A DNA stretch of 30,087 nucleotides from a virus: positions 1 through 30,087 of IMG/VR virus record IMGVR_UViG_3300006733_000035, one strand, 5' to 3'. A model generated the notes under the pieces. It saw nothing but the letters and a program-made list of their open reading frames with translations. It was not told where the DNA came from and searched no databases. Of this stretch, positions 1 to 10,100 are shown piece after piece (the first letter of the stretch is position 1; each line of letters begins with the position of its first letter). The translations under genes were made by a program, and so were the position numbers.

Positions 1-1
1 G

Positions 2-175
2 GCCAATACCGAATACTATGTAGTAGAAAAAACAACTGACACTTTCAAACTTTCAGCCACACCCGGCGGGACAGCCATTGATATAACAGACACGGGAACA
101 GGAACCCACACCTGGTATAGAAATGAAGCCCCGGAAGTTGAAGATGTTGGTTATAAAGATAATCTACAACAATGA
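2..175 (+). CDS. C-terminal end of a phage tail/fibre-associated protein (5' partial)
   Basis: An open frame enters from the left edge and ends at TGA 173-175, giving the last 57 residues of a protein. It contains NTEYYVVEKTTDTFKLSATP followed by a Gly/Thr-rich stretch (GTGTHTW). This beta-rich pattern is familiar from phage tail and baseplate-associated proteins, where it occurs as a small immunoglobulin-like or distal fibre domain (family recollection, not a search). The stop overlaps the start of the next gene (ATGA at 172-175), so the two are probably translationally coupled in a tail-fibre operon. Most of the protein lies outside the window and its overall function cannot be stated. Confidence 0.75.
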   Translation, partial: ANTEYYVVEKTTDTFKLSATPGGTAIDITDTGTGTHTWYRNEAPEVEDVGYKDNLQQ

Positions 176-1368
176 TAACAATAGATGACAAATCATTATT
201 TGATGAGCAATATGATTTGCTTGCGTGGCAACCGCAGGAAAAGGGCGGCTATTCTCAAATGAAGAATAAGATAATAGTCGGAGGCAAGATTATGACCGCA
301 ACAAAGGGCCAGAGGGTCGTAATAGATGAAACCAATTCGATTAAGTTTTACGATGCCGACAATGTACTTACTGGAAGTTTACTTGCTGGGGCTGGTGGAT
401 CTATGGCCGTTACTGGTCAATGGCAATTTGATGAAAGCGTATGGATGTATGCCGAAAATTATCTGTATCTTTTTTTGAAATGTTATAGTGGGGTTTCAAA
501 TATATATCGCCCAGAATTATATTTTGCACGGAGTAGAGGGTCTGCATCATCTCAGGAGGTTGTCATCGAGGACGATTATTTAGGACAAATTACATTCCGT
601 GGCTATGATGGATCTGCCGAAAGAGAAGCCGCAAGGATTCGAGTGCAAGTTGATGGTACTCCTGGGACTAATGATATGCCTGGAAGAATGATGTTCTTTA
701 CCACTCCGGATGGTTCTAAAGATCCAGTTGAAAGATTAAGGATTGATAACGCTGGGGATATCACCTTTAAAAAGGAAGGCGCTGGCACTTATTTTTATTT
801 TAAGAATTATCATACTTCTACGAGTGGAAACTACATATATGCCCGTAAGGCGAGGGGAACCGAAGATACTCCGCTTATTGTGGGAAGTGCAGATCGTTTA
901 TTTGCAATTAATGCTTATGGTTATGATGGGGCTAGTTGGTTGAGGGCAGCCGCAATTGAATTTAAGATTAACGGAACGCCGGGAACCAATGATATGCCAG
1001 GGGCAATAAGCTTTTTGACTACCAAGGATGGAGAAAATATACCAGGGCAAGCATTTAAGATAAGCAACGGACGTAATCTCGGGATGGGGCTTTCTGTGGG
1101 TTGGGGGACAAATGCCGAAATAGTCTTTGCAATGCAAAACGGAGTAGCTCCTACTACCAGTATAAGCAATGGTGTTCAGTTCTGGTCAGATGATTATGGT
1201 GCGGGGCATGCCTGTCTGCACATTCGAAACGAGGATGGAGATATTATTAAATTAGAACAGCAAGCCCATATTGCTGATGCTCCCGGAGACACTGCTGCCA
1301 ATAATGCAGTTACGATTAACGCTATTCTGGTTGCCTTAGAGAATATGGGGTTGCTGTCTACTTCTTAA
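172..1368 (+). CDS. Tail fibre / receptor-binding protein with two internal repeats
   Basis: A 398-residue protein that starts inside the stop of the preceding gene. Two segments, about residues 142-200 and 245-300, repeat the same pattern: YDG, then DGTPGTNDMPG or NGTPGTNDMPG, then F-TT-DG, then an R/K-I-N/D-x-G motif. The TPG-NDMPG / TT-DG pattern is typical of the shaft or distal part of phage tail fibres, where repeats form trimeric beta structures. The C-terminal 50 residues (GDIIKLEQQAHI onward, ending in a helical VAL-N-GLL segment) resemble the conserved end of many fibre proteins. The probable role is host attachment at the virion surface. There is no Shine-Dalgarno match; initiation may depend on coupling with the upstream gene. 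The receptor is unknown. Confidence 0.8.
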   Translation: MITIDDKSLFDEQYDLLAWQPQEKGGYSQMKNKIIVGGKIMTATKGQRVVIDETNSIKFYDADNVLTGSLLAGAGGSMAVTGQWQFDESVWMYAENYLYLFLKCYSGVSNIYRPELYFARSRGSASSQEVVIEDDYLGQITFRGYDGSAEREAARIRVQVDGTPGTNDMPGRMMFFTTPDGSKDPVERLRIDNAGDITFKKEGAGTYFYFKNYHTSTSGNYIYARKARGTEDTPLIVGSADRLFAINAYGYDGASWLRAAAIEFKINGTPGTNDMPGAISFLTTKDGENIPGQAFKISNGRNLGMGLSVGWGTNAEIVFAMQNGVAPTTSISNGVQFWSDDYGAGHACLHIRNEDGDIIKLEQQAHIADAPGDTAANNAVTINAILVALENMGLLSTS

Positions 1369-1383
1369 TTGAAAAAGGGGCAA

Positions 1384-1797
1384 TTAACCCAAGATCAAAA
1401 AATTGTAAAGAGTATGAATAATGATTGCTAAAAGCAATCCCAGAACAGGTTTCTTCTTCCGAAAATAACAAATTATTGCGGCAGTAATGGTATGCATCAG
1501 GATTGGTGGGATTCTTCCGCCGAAGACAAGTCCAAATTCTGAAAAAGGATATTTCAAGATAGTTTCGGCAATACCAAAACCAAGTCCGAAGATAGCATTG
1601 CGGGCGAATAAAAATTTTATTCCTTCTTCAACAATACTGGTGAAAAGTAGATAGGTCAAAAAGGTATTTTGCGTCAACAAAAGGAATTTGAGATGGAATA
1701 TTCTAAAAACCAAAGAACGAGAGATAAAAAGAACGAAGGCACTAATTATTCCGACGAGCAGAGAGTTTATCAAATTGTTATGAAAAAATTTTTTCAT
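1384..1797 (-). CDS. PrsW-like intramembrane metalloprotease (small)
   Basis: The only - strand gene in the window, 137 residues from the ATG at 1797; an upstream in-frame ATG at 1827 would add ten residues that overlap a structured repeat. The protein is strongly hydrophobic with about five membrane segments. It carries all four expected PrsW motifs: EEGIK at 57-61 (EExxK), FGIAE at 74-78 (FxxxE), H102 (HxxxA) and HTLYN at 128-132 (HxxxN). PrsW proteases act in the membrane; in Bacillus PrsW cleaves the anti-sigma factor RsiW. Here the substrate is unknown. The size is well below the usual 200 or more residues, so this is a minimal form. It is divergent from the LysM gene and has its own candidate promoter. 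Superinfection exclusion or host membrane signalling are guesses. I am fairly sure of the family and have no evidence for the role. Confidence 0.65.
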   Translation of the reverse strand: MKKFFHNNLINSLLVGIISAFVLFISRSLVFRIFHLKFLLLTQNTFLTYLLFTSIVEEGIKFLFARNAIFGLGFGIAETILKYPFSEFGLVFGGRIPPILMHTITAAIICYFRKKKPVLGLLLAIIIHTLYNFLILG

Positions 1798-1808
1798 TGA
1801 ATCAAAGC

Positions 1809-1856
1809 CCCCACCGAGCGGTAGCAAGGTGGGGACATAAAAAAAGTCTACCGCTC
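1809..1856. promoter_or_regulatory. Interlocked inverted repeats (possible H-type pseudoknot) between divergent genes
   Basis: Two perfect inverted repeats interlock. CCCCACC (1809-1815) pairs with GGTGGGG (1828-1834), and GAGCGGTAG (1816-1824) pairs with CTACCGCTC (1848-1856). The order S1-S2-S1'-S2' is that of an H-type pseudoknot, with an A-rich 13-base linker (1835-1847). With no bases between the first two strands, some end pairs would have to open. On the - strand the last paired strand, GGTGGGG, ends about 12 bases before the protease ATG, so folding could hide its ribosome-binding region. On the + strand it lies in the leader of the LysM gene. Alternatively the two hairpins could form one at a time. 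Confidence 0.5.
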
Positions 1857-1872
1857 AAATACAATATAACAC

Positions 1873-1901
1873 ATTATAACAAAACATGGCTATACGCACA
1901 A
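1873..1901 (-). promoter_or_regulatory. Candidate sigma70-type promoter for the PrsW-like gene
   Basis: Read on the - strand, a perfect TATAAT (1878 to 1873) follows a weak -35 (TTGTGC, 1901 to 1896) with a 17-base spacer. Transcription would start near 1866 and give a leader of about 70 bases carrying the interlocked repeats. The -35 lies inside the start of the divergent LysM gene. Only the -10 is strong. Confidence 0.4.
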
Positions 1902-4192
1902 TAAAACTTTATCAAGGCACTCAAGACCCGAGTCGAAGGACGCTTTATGTTAAGCGAGGATTAAAAGACCAACCTGATATCTATTCTGTGACCCCAGAGC
2001 AGTTTTCACAATTAAAAGGATTGGGAGTTCAAGCAGAAAGAACCACGACTGGTTTTCAGGGAACACAAAAAGGCGCCTTGACTGACTTTGAAACACTAAG
2101 GAAACAGGCCCTGGATATTTCTGGCTTGCCGCCCCGAGAGGCAGGAGGTACGGCCATGGAGAGCATTTATAAGATCAGGGAAATGTTTGAGGGGGCTGAT
2201 TTCGGTAAATTGCCCATCGCAGGAGGGGAGATAGTTCCCCCAGGTGGGATTCCACAGCAAACCCTAACCCCAGAACAAAGAGCAACGCTCCAGGTGGCAG
2301 AACCATTGAGGCCACCTGTTTCAACCATAGAGCCAAGAGTGTTCGCAACAAAAGTGGCTCCAACTTTAACCCCAGAACAACAAAGATGGGAAACAGCCGC
2401 TAAAGAAGTAGAGGGCAGATTTCCTGATGTAGCTGCTAATATAAGAAAACAACATGGCATTCCTACTGCTCCGGCCCCGAAAGCCCCACCGGCACCACCC
2501 AAAGCAGGCCCTACATATAAAACTGATCCTACCAAATCTCATCTTATAAGAAAAGGAGAAACTTTATCTCAAATAGCGGCAAATTATAATACTACTGTTG
2601 AGGCGTTCCAAGCGGTCAACCCTCAAATTAAAGATCCAAACTTGATTTATGCTGGGCAGACACTTGCAATACCAATAGGGGAGCCAATCACTCCCAAAAA
2701 GGAACCACCTGTTATTCCAGGAGTAAAACCAGAGCCAGAAGTAGAACCCGAAATTATCCCTGGCAAAGGAACCCTGCCAGACCTACCTTTTCAGGAGGTT
2801 GTTGCTCCCGAACCAACAGTAGAACCGGAAGCAGAAATTACGCCAGAAGTAGTACAAGAACAAGATTCCTCAAAAGCAAATGAATTCGCTCAACAGATTT
2901 TAGACGAAATTGGCGAGACGGGTGAGGTAGATACCCGCGCCGCAACTACTATTTTAGACAAATTAGAGGAACTAATCGAAGGAATTGAGATTCCCAAAGC
3001 CCCAGAAGAACCAAAATCTTTAGTTGACCTCTTTAATGCAAAGAGAGCAGAACTTGGAATAGAACCTCTTGAAAATGAATTAGCCGAAATAGATGCGGAA
3101 ATAGATAGAATAAATGTGACCCTTTTGACAGAAGCAGAAAAGGCGGGGGAAAAATTAGTTTCTATGGGGGAGATTACCCGTCGCCGCGGAACCCTTCAAA
3201 CGGAAGCTCAACAAAGAATTGCTCTTCTCAATGTTGAAAGAAATGCTATTTCAAGACAATTAGGCAATAAATTAGGCACGCTTGAAACTGTGATGAGCTT
3301 GACCCAGTCTGATTTCTCAAACGCCTCTACTCATTATGGCCAGGCATTTTCAAGAAGCGTGCAAATGATAAATCTGCTTGAAGGTTATAAGTCTTCTGAA
3401 GAACAAGAGCAAAACAGGTTAAGAGACGATGCCCGAGCCAACCTTAATGTTGTGACCAATCTCTTTAAGAATTCTACCCAAGAATGGGATGATCTTGATG
3501 CTGGGGCACAAACTAAGATTCAATCACTTGAAAACCAGGCAGGGCTTCCGGTTGGAGTTACTCAAGCATTTTTAAGCCAACTGCCCAAAGCAGATCTTCT
3601 TACCAGCACCACCGGTTATGATGAAAGCGGAAATCAAGTAGTCACCTTTATTTATAAAGATGAGAATGGAAAACCGGGGGTAGTGGAAGTTGTTAAAACA
3701 GGTGTAGTTAAACCGCCAACGGCAGAAGAAACAGCCGGAACAGCGCTTCTTTTTGAAGACACCCGCACTGGAGAAACTTTTGACCTTACAACCACAGAAG
3801 GTTTGAAGAGGGCTGGGGAGCTTGGTCTTTCTTATAGCGATGCTAGAGTTGCTTTGGAAAGAAAGGGCTTAAGCCAAACAACCATCAATGCCCTTTTAGA
3901 GGGGGCGGACATCAAAGAACCAAAAAAGACGGGTAGGACACCAGAAATAACTGATGAGGTTATAAGAGTAGAGGTTAGGACAGAAATTGGGGAGGGTAGG
4001 ACAAAACAGGAAATTAGAGATTTGATTACCAGAAACATTGATCTAACAGATGCTGACAAAGATAGATATTATCTTATTTTGGGCGAGATGATGCCCGAGT
4101 CCAAACCAGAGCCCGAGCCAGAAAAGAAACCAAGTTATTTAGAAAGACTAAAAAGCGACATAGAAGAGTTTAAAGGATTTCTGGGTCTTTAA
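1886..4192 (+). CDS. LysM-domain protein, probably virion-associated
   Basis: A 768-residue protein with one LysM domain at about 219-264 (HLIRKGETLSQIAANYN, then NP, then LIYAGQTLAIPI), a fold that binds peptidoglycan glycan chains. It is flanked by Pro/Ala/Glu-rich linkers (about 192-210 and 265-325). A long, charged, probably coiled-coil region follows (about 325-560), then a mixed C-terminal part ending in another PEPEPEKK linker. LTPEQ occurs twice, near residues 127 and 161. No catalytic domain is recognisable. It lies between the fibre gene and the giant polyvalent-type protein and is followed one base later by that gene, so a structural role contacting the cell wall during genome entry is plausible (inference). 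There is no Shine-Dalgarno match upstream; the context is acaaaacATG. Confidence 0.65.
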   Translation: MAIRTIKLYQGTQDPSRRTLYVKRGLKDQPDIYSVTPEQFSQLKGLGVQAERTTTGFQGTQKGALTDFETLRKQALDISGLPPREAGGTAMESIYKIREMFEGADFGKLPIAGGEIVPPGGIPQQTLTPEQRATLQVAEPLRPPVSTIEPRVFATKVAPTLTPEQQRWETAAKEVEGRFPDVAANIRKQHGIPTAPAPKAPPAPPKAGPTYKTDPTKSHLIRKGETLSQIAANYNTTVEAFQAVNPQIKDPNLIYAGQTLAIPIGEPITPKKEPPVIPGVKPEPEVEPEIIPGKGTLPDLPFQEVVAPEPTVEPEAEITPEVVQEQDSSKANEFAQQILDEIGETGEVDTRAATTILDKLEELIEGIEIPKAPEEPKSLVDLFNAKRAELGIEPLENELAEIDAEIDRINVTLLTEAEKAGEKLVSMGEITRRRGTLQTEAQQRIALLNVERNAISRQLGNKLGTLETVMSLTQSDFSNASTHYGQAFSRSVQMINLLEGYKSSEEQEQNRLRDDARANLNVVTNLFKNSTQEWDDLDAGAQTKIQSLENQAGLPVGVTQAFLSQLPKADLLTSTTGYDESGNQVVTFIYKDENGKPGVVEVVKTGVVKPPTAEETAGTALLFEDTRTGETFDLTTTEGLKRAGELGLSYSDARVALERKGLSQTTINALLEGADIKEPKKTGRTPEITDEVIRVEVRTEIGEGRTKQEIRDLITRNIDLTDADKDRYYLILGEMMPESKPEPEPEKKPSYLERLKSDIEEFKGFLGL

Positions 4193-4193
4193 T

Positions 4194-7100
4194 ATGGCTT
4201 TTGAATTTCTCCAAAAAACAAAAACCCCTGGGTTTCTAAAGCCACTTGCTGGCGAATTTTTATTTAAAAAAGAACCTCAAGAAATAGGAATAAAGGAGAC
4301 CCTTCAGTATTTTCCAGAGGCGCTAAAAGAAACAGTTATCCAACCATTTCAACAGATTGGTGATTTTTTATTTAAAGATGTTGTCCAGAAGGCCACACTA
4401 CAAGTAAAAAATGCCTATGATGTTGCCAAGGATGTTTTAGTAAAACCAGAACTTGAATTTAAGCCAGTTGATAAACTATTTGATATTGATGTGGAACAGC
4501 AAAGATTTGTCAGCGCGGCTCAAGAATCATTAGAAACTCTAAAAACAACCCTTTTTCAAGAGGAGCAAGAATTAAAGGAAATCCCAAAGCAAGGAATTGT
4601 TCTTACCTCTACATTAGAGAGAATTCCGCTTATAGCAGATTATGTGAGAAAAACATCTCCTCGCCAGCAGGCAGTTGATAAATCTCAAAAGATTGAGGAT
4701 TTGAGGGCTTCAATCGACATCTTTGAAGAGCTTGTAGAAGAACAAACATTAGGAGAAAGGAAAGAAGGAATCCTAATTGAATTCAAAGAGGGGATAACAG
4801 ACGCCTTAAAGCAACCAGAAAACTTAATTCCGGGTTATAGATTAGTGGCTCAAGCAGAAGAATATGGCGACCTATTTACGGCTGTTGGCAAGATTCAGCG
4901 TAATGAAGAATTAAATGATAAAGAACAAGGCCTTATAACAAAATATCAAGCTCAAGGACTGCCAGTTAATAAAAGCGTTCCTTATCTTGTTGGTAGAATG
5001 TTGCCAGAGATGCCGGCCTGGATGATTGAGTTTACATTTGGTAAAGGATTGGTAGGTAAGCCAGTTGAGAAGGCAGTAGGCAAAGTTATTGAAAAACAGA
5101 TTGTCGCTAAAACAGCAGGCGCTTTGGCTCATGCCGTAGCAATGGGATTGGCAAATGTTCCAATCGGAGTAGCAGAGAAAGCTATTCCTTATCAAGAAGA
5201 ATTGGAGAACCCTTTAATGAGTCAATTCTTTGAAGAAATTGGCGGCGAGTTTGAGTGGAAAAAAGCAATGGTTCAGGCCTTTGGGAGTGGATTTGTAGAA
5301 ACCTTAACAGAGTATGCTGGCGAAGCTGTGCAAAAGCCATTAAAATATCTTGCCAGAGTAACGCTTGGAAAATGGCTATCTAAAACAGGAATCAAACTAA
5401 CCGAAGGCACTCTTGCGAAACTAATAAAACAGGCAGGTTGGAATGGAATTGTGGGCGAAGTTTTTGAAGAAGAACTAAATGAATTTTTCCAAGCGCCATT
5501 AGCAGAAAGAGAATACAAAGCCCCATGGACAAAAGAAGGCGCTCAACGCCTTTTAGTAGAAACTTTAGGCATTATCGCCTTTCAGGGAATTGTTACTGCG
5601 GTAGATGCTTTAGAAGGCAAACTGATTCCAGGGCTTACAATTAAAATTGTCGGGGAAGCAGAAGATGGCGCCCCGATTCTTAGCGACCAAGTAGTAAAAC
5701 ACACTCTTGAAAATGATATTAGCCGCTATGCTGAAATGCAGGGACTGACGGAAATAGCCAACAAGATAAAGAATGTAGATGTCCCAAGACCTTATACTGT
5801 AAAGAATCTAAGAGAAGCAATTTTTGGCGCTCTTACTCAAGCAGAAGGAGAAAAGATCAGACCAATGGTTTATAACCGCATTGGGCAGATTGAGGCTCAA
5901 TTACAGGATGTCGCAGAACATCCAGGTTTAGTAGCGCCAAAACCTGCTAAGGCGGCTCCAGCAAAGGCAGTTGTTCCAACAGAAGCCAAGCCAGAACTCA
6001 CTCCATTACAAGAAATGGAAAGGGCAGAAAAAGAAAAGGAAGCTGAAAAGCCCGAACTTGATAAACTGGCTAAGGCGACAACCGGCCAAAAAATTGAAAT
6101 TAAATCCTTTGCTGGCATTGCAGACGAAAAAGATAGTGGCTTTAGATCGCCAACAAAAGATGTTGCCAGAGCTTACGGAGAGATAAAGGGTGGAGAATTA
6201 CATTCAGTTGAAGACACATTAGAAAATCCATTCGTTACCACAGACCAAAACGCGGCGCTAAAATATCTGACGGAAACTTACGCTGAAGAATTGGGAGCAA
6301 AGGCAGAAGAGTTAATCACTCGTCTTCAAGAAGAGGTTGCCAAAACTGGCAAGCTACCGCCAGACCTGCCGCTTGTCCAAGAAATTGACGCTTTCGTTAA
6401 AGAAAGATTACAAGAACAGGGCTATGATAGCGTCATTTACAAATATGACAACTTACCTACTCCAGCACCGGAGTATCAGATTTTTGATGTTACCAAGTCA
6501 GAGGTTGTTCCAGTAGAAGCCAAAGCCGTTGCGCCTCCGCCAGAAATAAAGCCAACAGTTGAAACAGGCAAAAGAATTTTTGACTCTAACGCGAGCACAT
6601 TGGCAACAATGCCCGAAGCGAAGATGTCTAAAGAGGACTTTATTGAGGCAGGGATAGCTTATTACAAAACAACTGATGAATTTTCAAAAGTTAAAGAAGA
6701 AAATAGACAATGGGCGCTGAATACAACGCGAAACGAGATGGCTCAACTTTACCAAAGCGTGCAAGAGATTATTGGCGTGCCGGCCAAACCCACAAAACCA
6801 AAAAGAGCAGTAACTCTCTTTGGCGAACCTGCCGCTCCAGAACCAGTAACTCTTGAAACAATAGCCAAAGGCAAAAAATTGCCTACACCAAAAGAAACTC
6901 TTGCTGGGAGTGTCCAAAAAGCAGAGGACAGATGGGCGACCCTATCAGTAAACGCAGAGGAGTTAAAAGAGGAGATAGCCAAAACCAAAGAGCCATTGGA
7001 AAAACGCCTTGAAGAATTAAAATCCGCAAGAGACAAAGCCAGCGTTGCTGTCAAAAAAGATTTAAGAAAACAAATACAGGAAATCAATGATCGCCTTAAC

Positions 7101-10100
7101 GAGATTGATAGCATAGTCAATGAAGATATTTTTGACTTTCAGTTAGAGCTTAGAGATATGATTATTGGCGATGCTAAAAGGCAAGGGGTTGAATTCAAAA
7201 GCGAAGAGGAGGAAGCCCAGTTCGGAGATGATGTCCTAATGGCGCTCTTTGACGAAAGAACCAGAGTGCCTTACTGGGATATGTCTGTTCAAGAGGTCAT
7301 AGATTTAACAGTTAAGGATTATAAGGAAAACCCTCCTACTGAAGAAGAGTTAGGCGCAAAAGAATCAGCAATAGTAATGGGAGCAATGGTTAGTCCTGTT
7401 GGGCCTTATGAGGCCATCAGAAGGAAGGCGCCTATGGAAATTCCAGATACGCCAATTACTAAAAAACTACAAGAGAAATTAGAAACATTGGGAGCCAGAG
7501 AAGATAATGCCGGCAATCTTTTAGAGGAAGGCGATTACAGGGCTTATGTTGAAGGCTGGTGTGAGGGGTGTTTTCCAAAAGATTTGGAATATGACGAATA
7601 CCATCTCTACGCAGAACGAGCAACAACAGATATAGCAAGGAAATACATCCCGGAAGGGCTTGAAGTCATTGAGGCTGGCTATATTGAAGAGGAAGTTGGC
7701 GACAATCCCTACGGAGCCAGCTATGTTATTTATAAAGTTAAAAAAGAACCAACAGTAGAAATTCCTATTCTTGGCACAGTAGGCGAGGAAGGCAAAATAA
7801 AATTTGACAGAAGTGTAGAAGAGGCCGCAGTAAAGCCAAACGAAGACCCGAATGTGGCCAAAGGCGAAGAGCCAGAGGCAATGACAGTCCTGCCAGACGA
7901 GGCTTTAGGCACTGAATCAGACGAGATGACCCCAGAAGAATTAGAGGTTATGCGCCAAATGGCTGAATCAGAAATGTCAGCAGGAGAATGGGATGACAAA
8001 ATAGATAGGATTCTCAATGGCACAGACAAAATGAGAACGCCATCTGATTACGATAGATCCGATTGGAAGATGACACTTGAGGGTTGGTATTTCAGAGTTT
8101 TTAAAGACGACCCGAACTTAGACCCCCCTGATGTGGTTGCTGATAACTTAGGAATGACAGTCAACGAATTTATGACTGCCATTGAAAAAAGAATCAGAGG
8201 CCGCGAAGCCAAAAGAATTCCTACTGAAAGACCTAAGTTGAAATTTACCAAAGAAGGGATAACAAAGATTTCTTCTGATACCAGTCAGGTTGACAAGGCT
8301 ATCACAAGCCACAAAGCTTGGCTTAAAAGACATAAGCAAATGGAAAGAGACCAGGAACGCTTAGGTCGCTTTCCTGTGAACTTTAGAAAAAGATACCAAA
8401 GCATTGCCGGAGAACAAGAATTCTACAAATATGAGCAAGATTATGCTGAAGCCAGGGTAGCAAGACACAGGGGCTACACAGAGCGCCTCTTAAATCGCTT
8501 AAAAGAAGTGGGAGTTAGGCAAGAAATAATAGATCAACTTAAAGTTAATGAGGATTATCTTAAAGATTTAGTCAAGATTAAAAGAGAGCCACTCACAAAA
8601 ACAATTAGCGCTGTCATCTCTAAAGAATCATTGGAGTATTTGGAGCATACTAGCGCACCGCCAGACGCACATGTTGGCTGGGTTAAACGTTATAGTGCAG
8701 AAGCCATTGCTAAAGATGTCAGGAACTTAGCCCAGGGCTACGAAACTGGCCGAAGATTTTTCAGGCGTTTAGGCGAGGGTTTTGAGAATCTTATATTTAA
8801 TCCAGTTAGACGTGGCGAAAGAGATGCCGCAAAAGCAGATTATTGGCTTCGTAAAAAAACGAAAGCGGTTTTCAATCTTACAAAAAAAGAAGCAGAGGAA
8901 TTGATGATTTACTCCGTCAACCTTCAAAGACCCGATACTTGGAAATTAGCTGTTAGTGATAAGCTGGGGACCAGAATTATGAAAGAGCAATTACTGACTA
9001 AACCCCTTACCGCTCTTAGTCCGAAAGTGCAGGAAGCATATAAAGTCGCCAGAAAATATGTTGGCCTTCTCTATCCTAAAGTTAAAGAAGTAACTGTGAT
9101 GCGTGGTAGAGAAATCGGGCAAGTTGAAAACTACCTTCCTCTTTATACTCGTAAGGATATTAAACTGATTGACGAAGGTGGCGTTTTTGACTGGACAAGA
9201 AAAGACCCATACTTTGCCTCTATCAAACGACGAATTCCACAAGTGCCGATTGATCTTTATGAGCTGGATTTCAGAAAAACTTGGGATAGTTTTATTACCG
9301 GTGTTTCAAGATACATGCACATAGGAAAAGCCACTGTTCCAGTAAAATACTTTATAGACAGCAATGAATTCCAAAAAATCGCTGGCAAAGAAACAACAAA
9401 GAAGGTTCATGAGTGGTATAGATTTTTAGTGAATCCTCCTAAAGTAGAGGGTTTCTGGAGAGGTTTAAAGATTGCAAGGGGCTTAAATGCTACCTATATT
9501 TTAGGATTGAAATATGCCACTACTGTTAAGCAATTCCTTAACTTGATTGACTTTACTGTGATAACGGGATTCTCCAGAATGCTTAGTGCTACCGGTCAGG
9601 TTCTAAGGAATTCTCCAACAGCCCAAATGGCAAGAGAGTCCGGTTCTGTTCAAGAAAGGACTTTGGGCTATGCTGTTTCTGATTTGAAAGGCACGATAGT
9701 AAAATGGCTTAGAAAACCTCCAGAGTTTACCGATAAGCTTACCGCTATAATCGGCAAGATTGCCTTAATGGACCAACAGATGGCTCATCTTAAAGAAAAA
9801 GGAGTAGATATAACAAAATTGAGCAAGGAGCAGTTAGAAAACATTGAAGAAATATCAGATAATGTGGTAGATGCAGTAATGGGAGGAATGGCAAGGTCAG
9901 AAACCCCGCCAGTTTTCAGATCAGAACTCGGCAAAAGTGTTAATATGTTTTACTCACAAATGAATGCCAAAATGCAATTCTATTTAACAGATATTTTCAG
10001 AAAAAAATATCCTAAGTTAGATGAGTTGTCAGGTAGCCATAAAAAACTTCTTGCCAGGGCAATTGTAGCAGTATTTGTTTCTACGTATTTAGAAACAGTC

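Noticed and set aside
8991-9242. Reverse-strand open frames within the giant gene
   Set aside because: They lie in the shadow of a long intact + strand gene and show no motifs or start signals.
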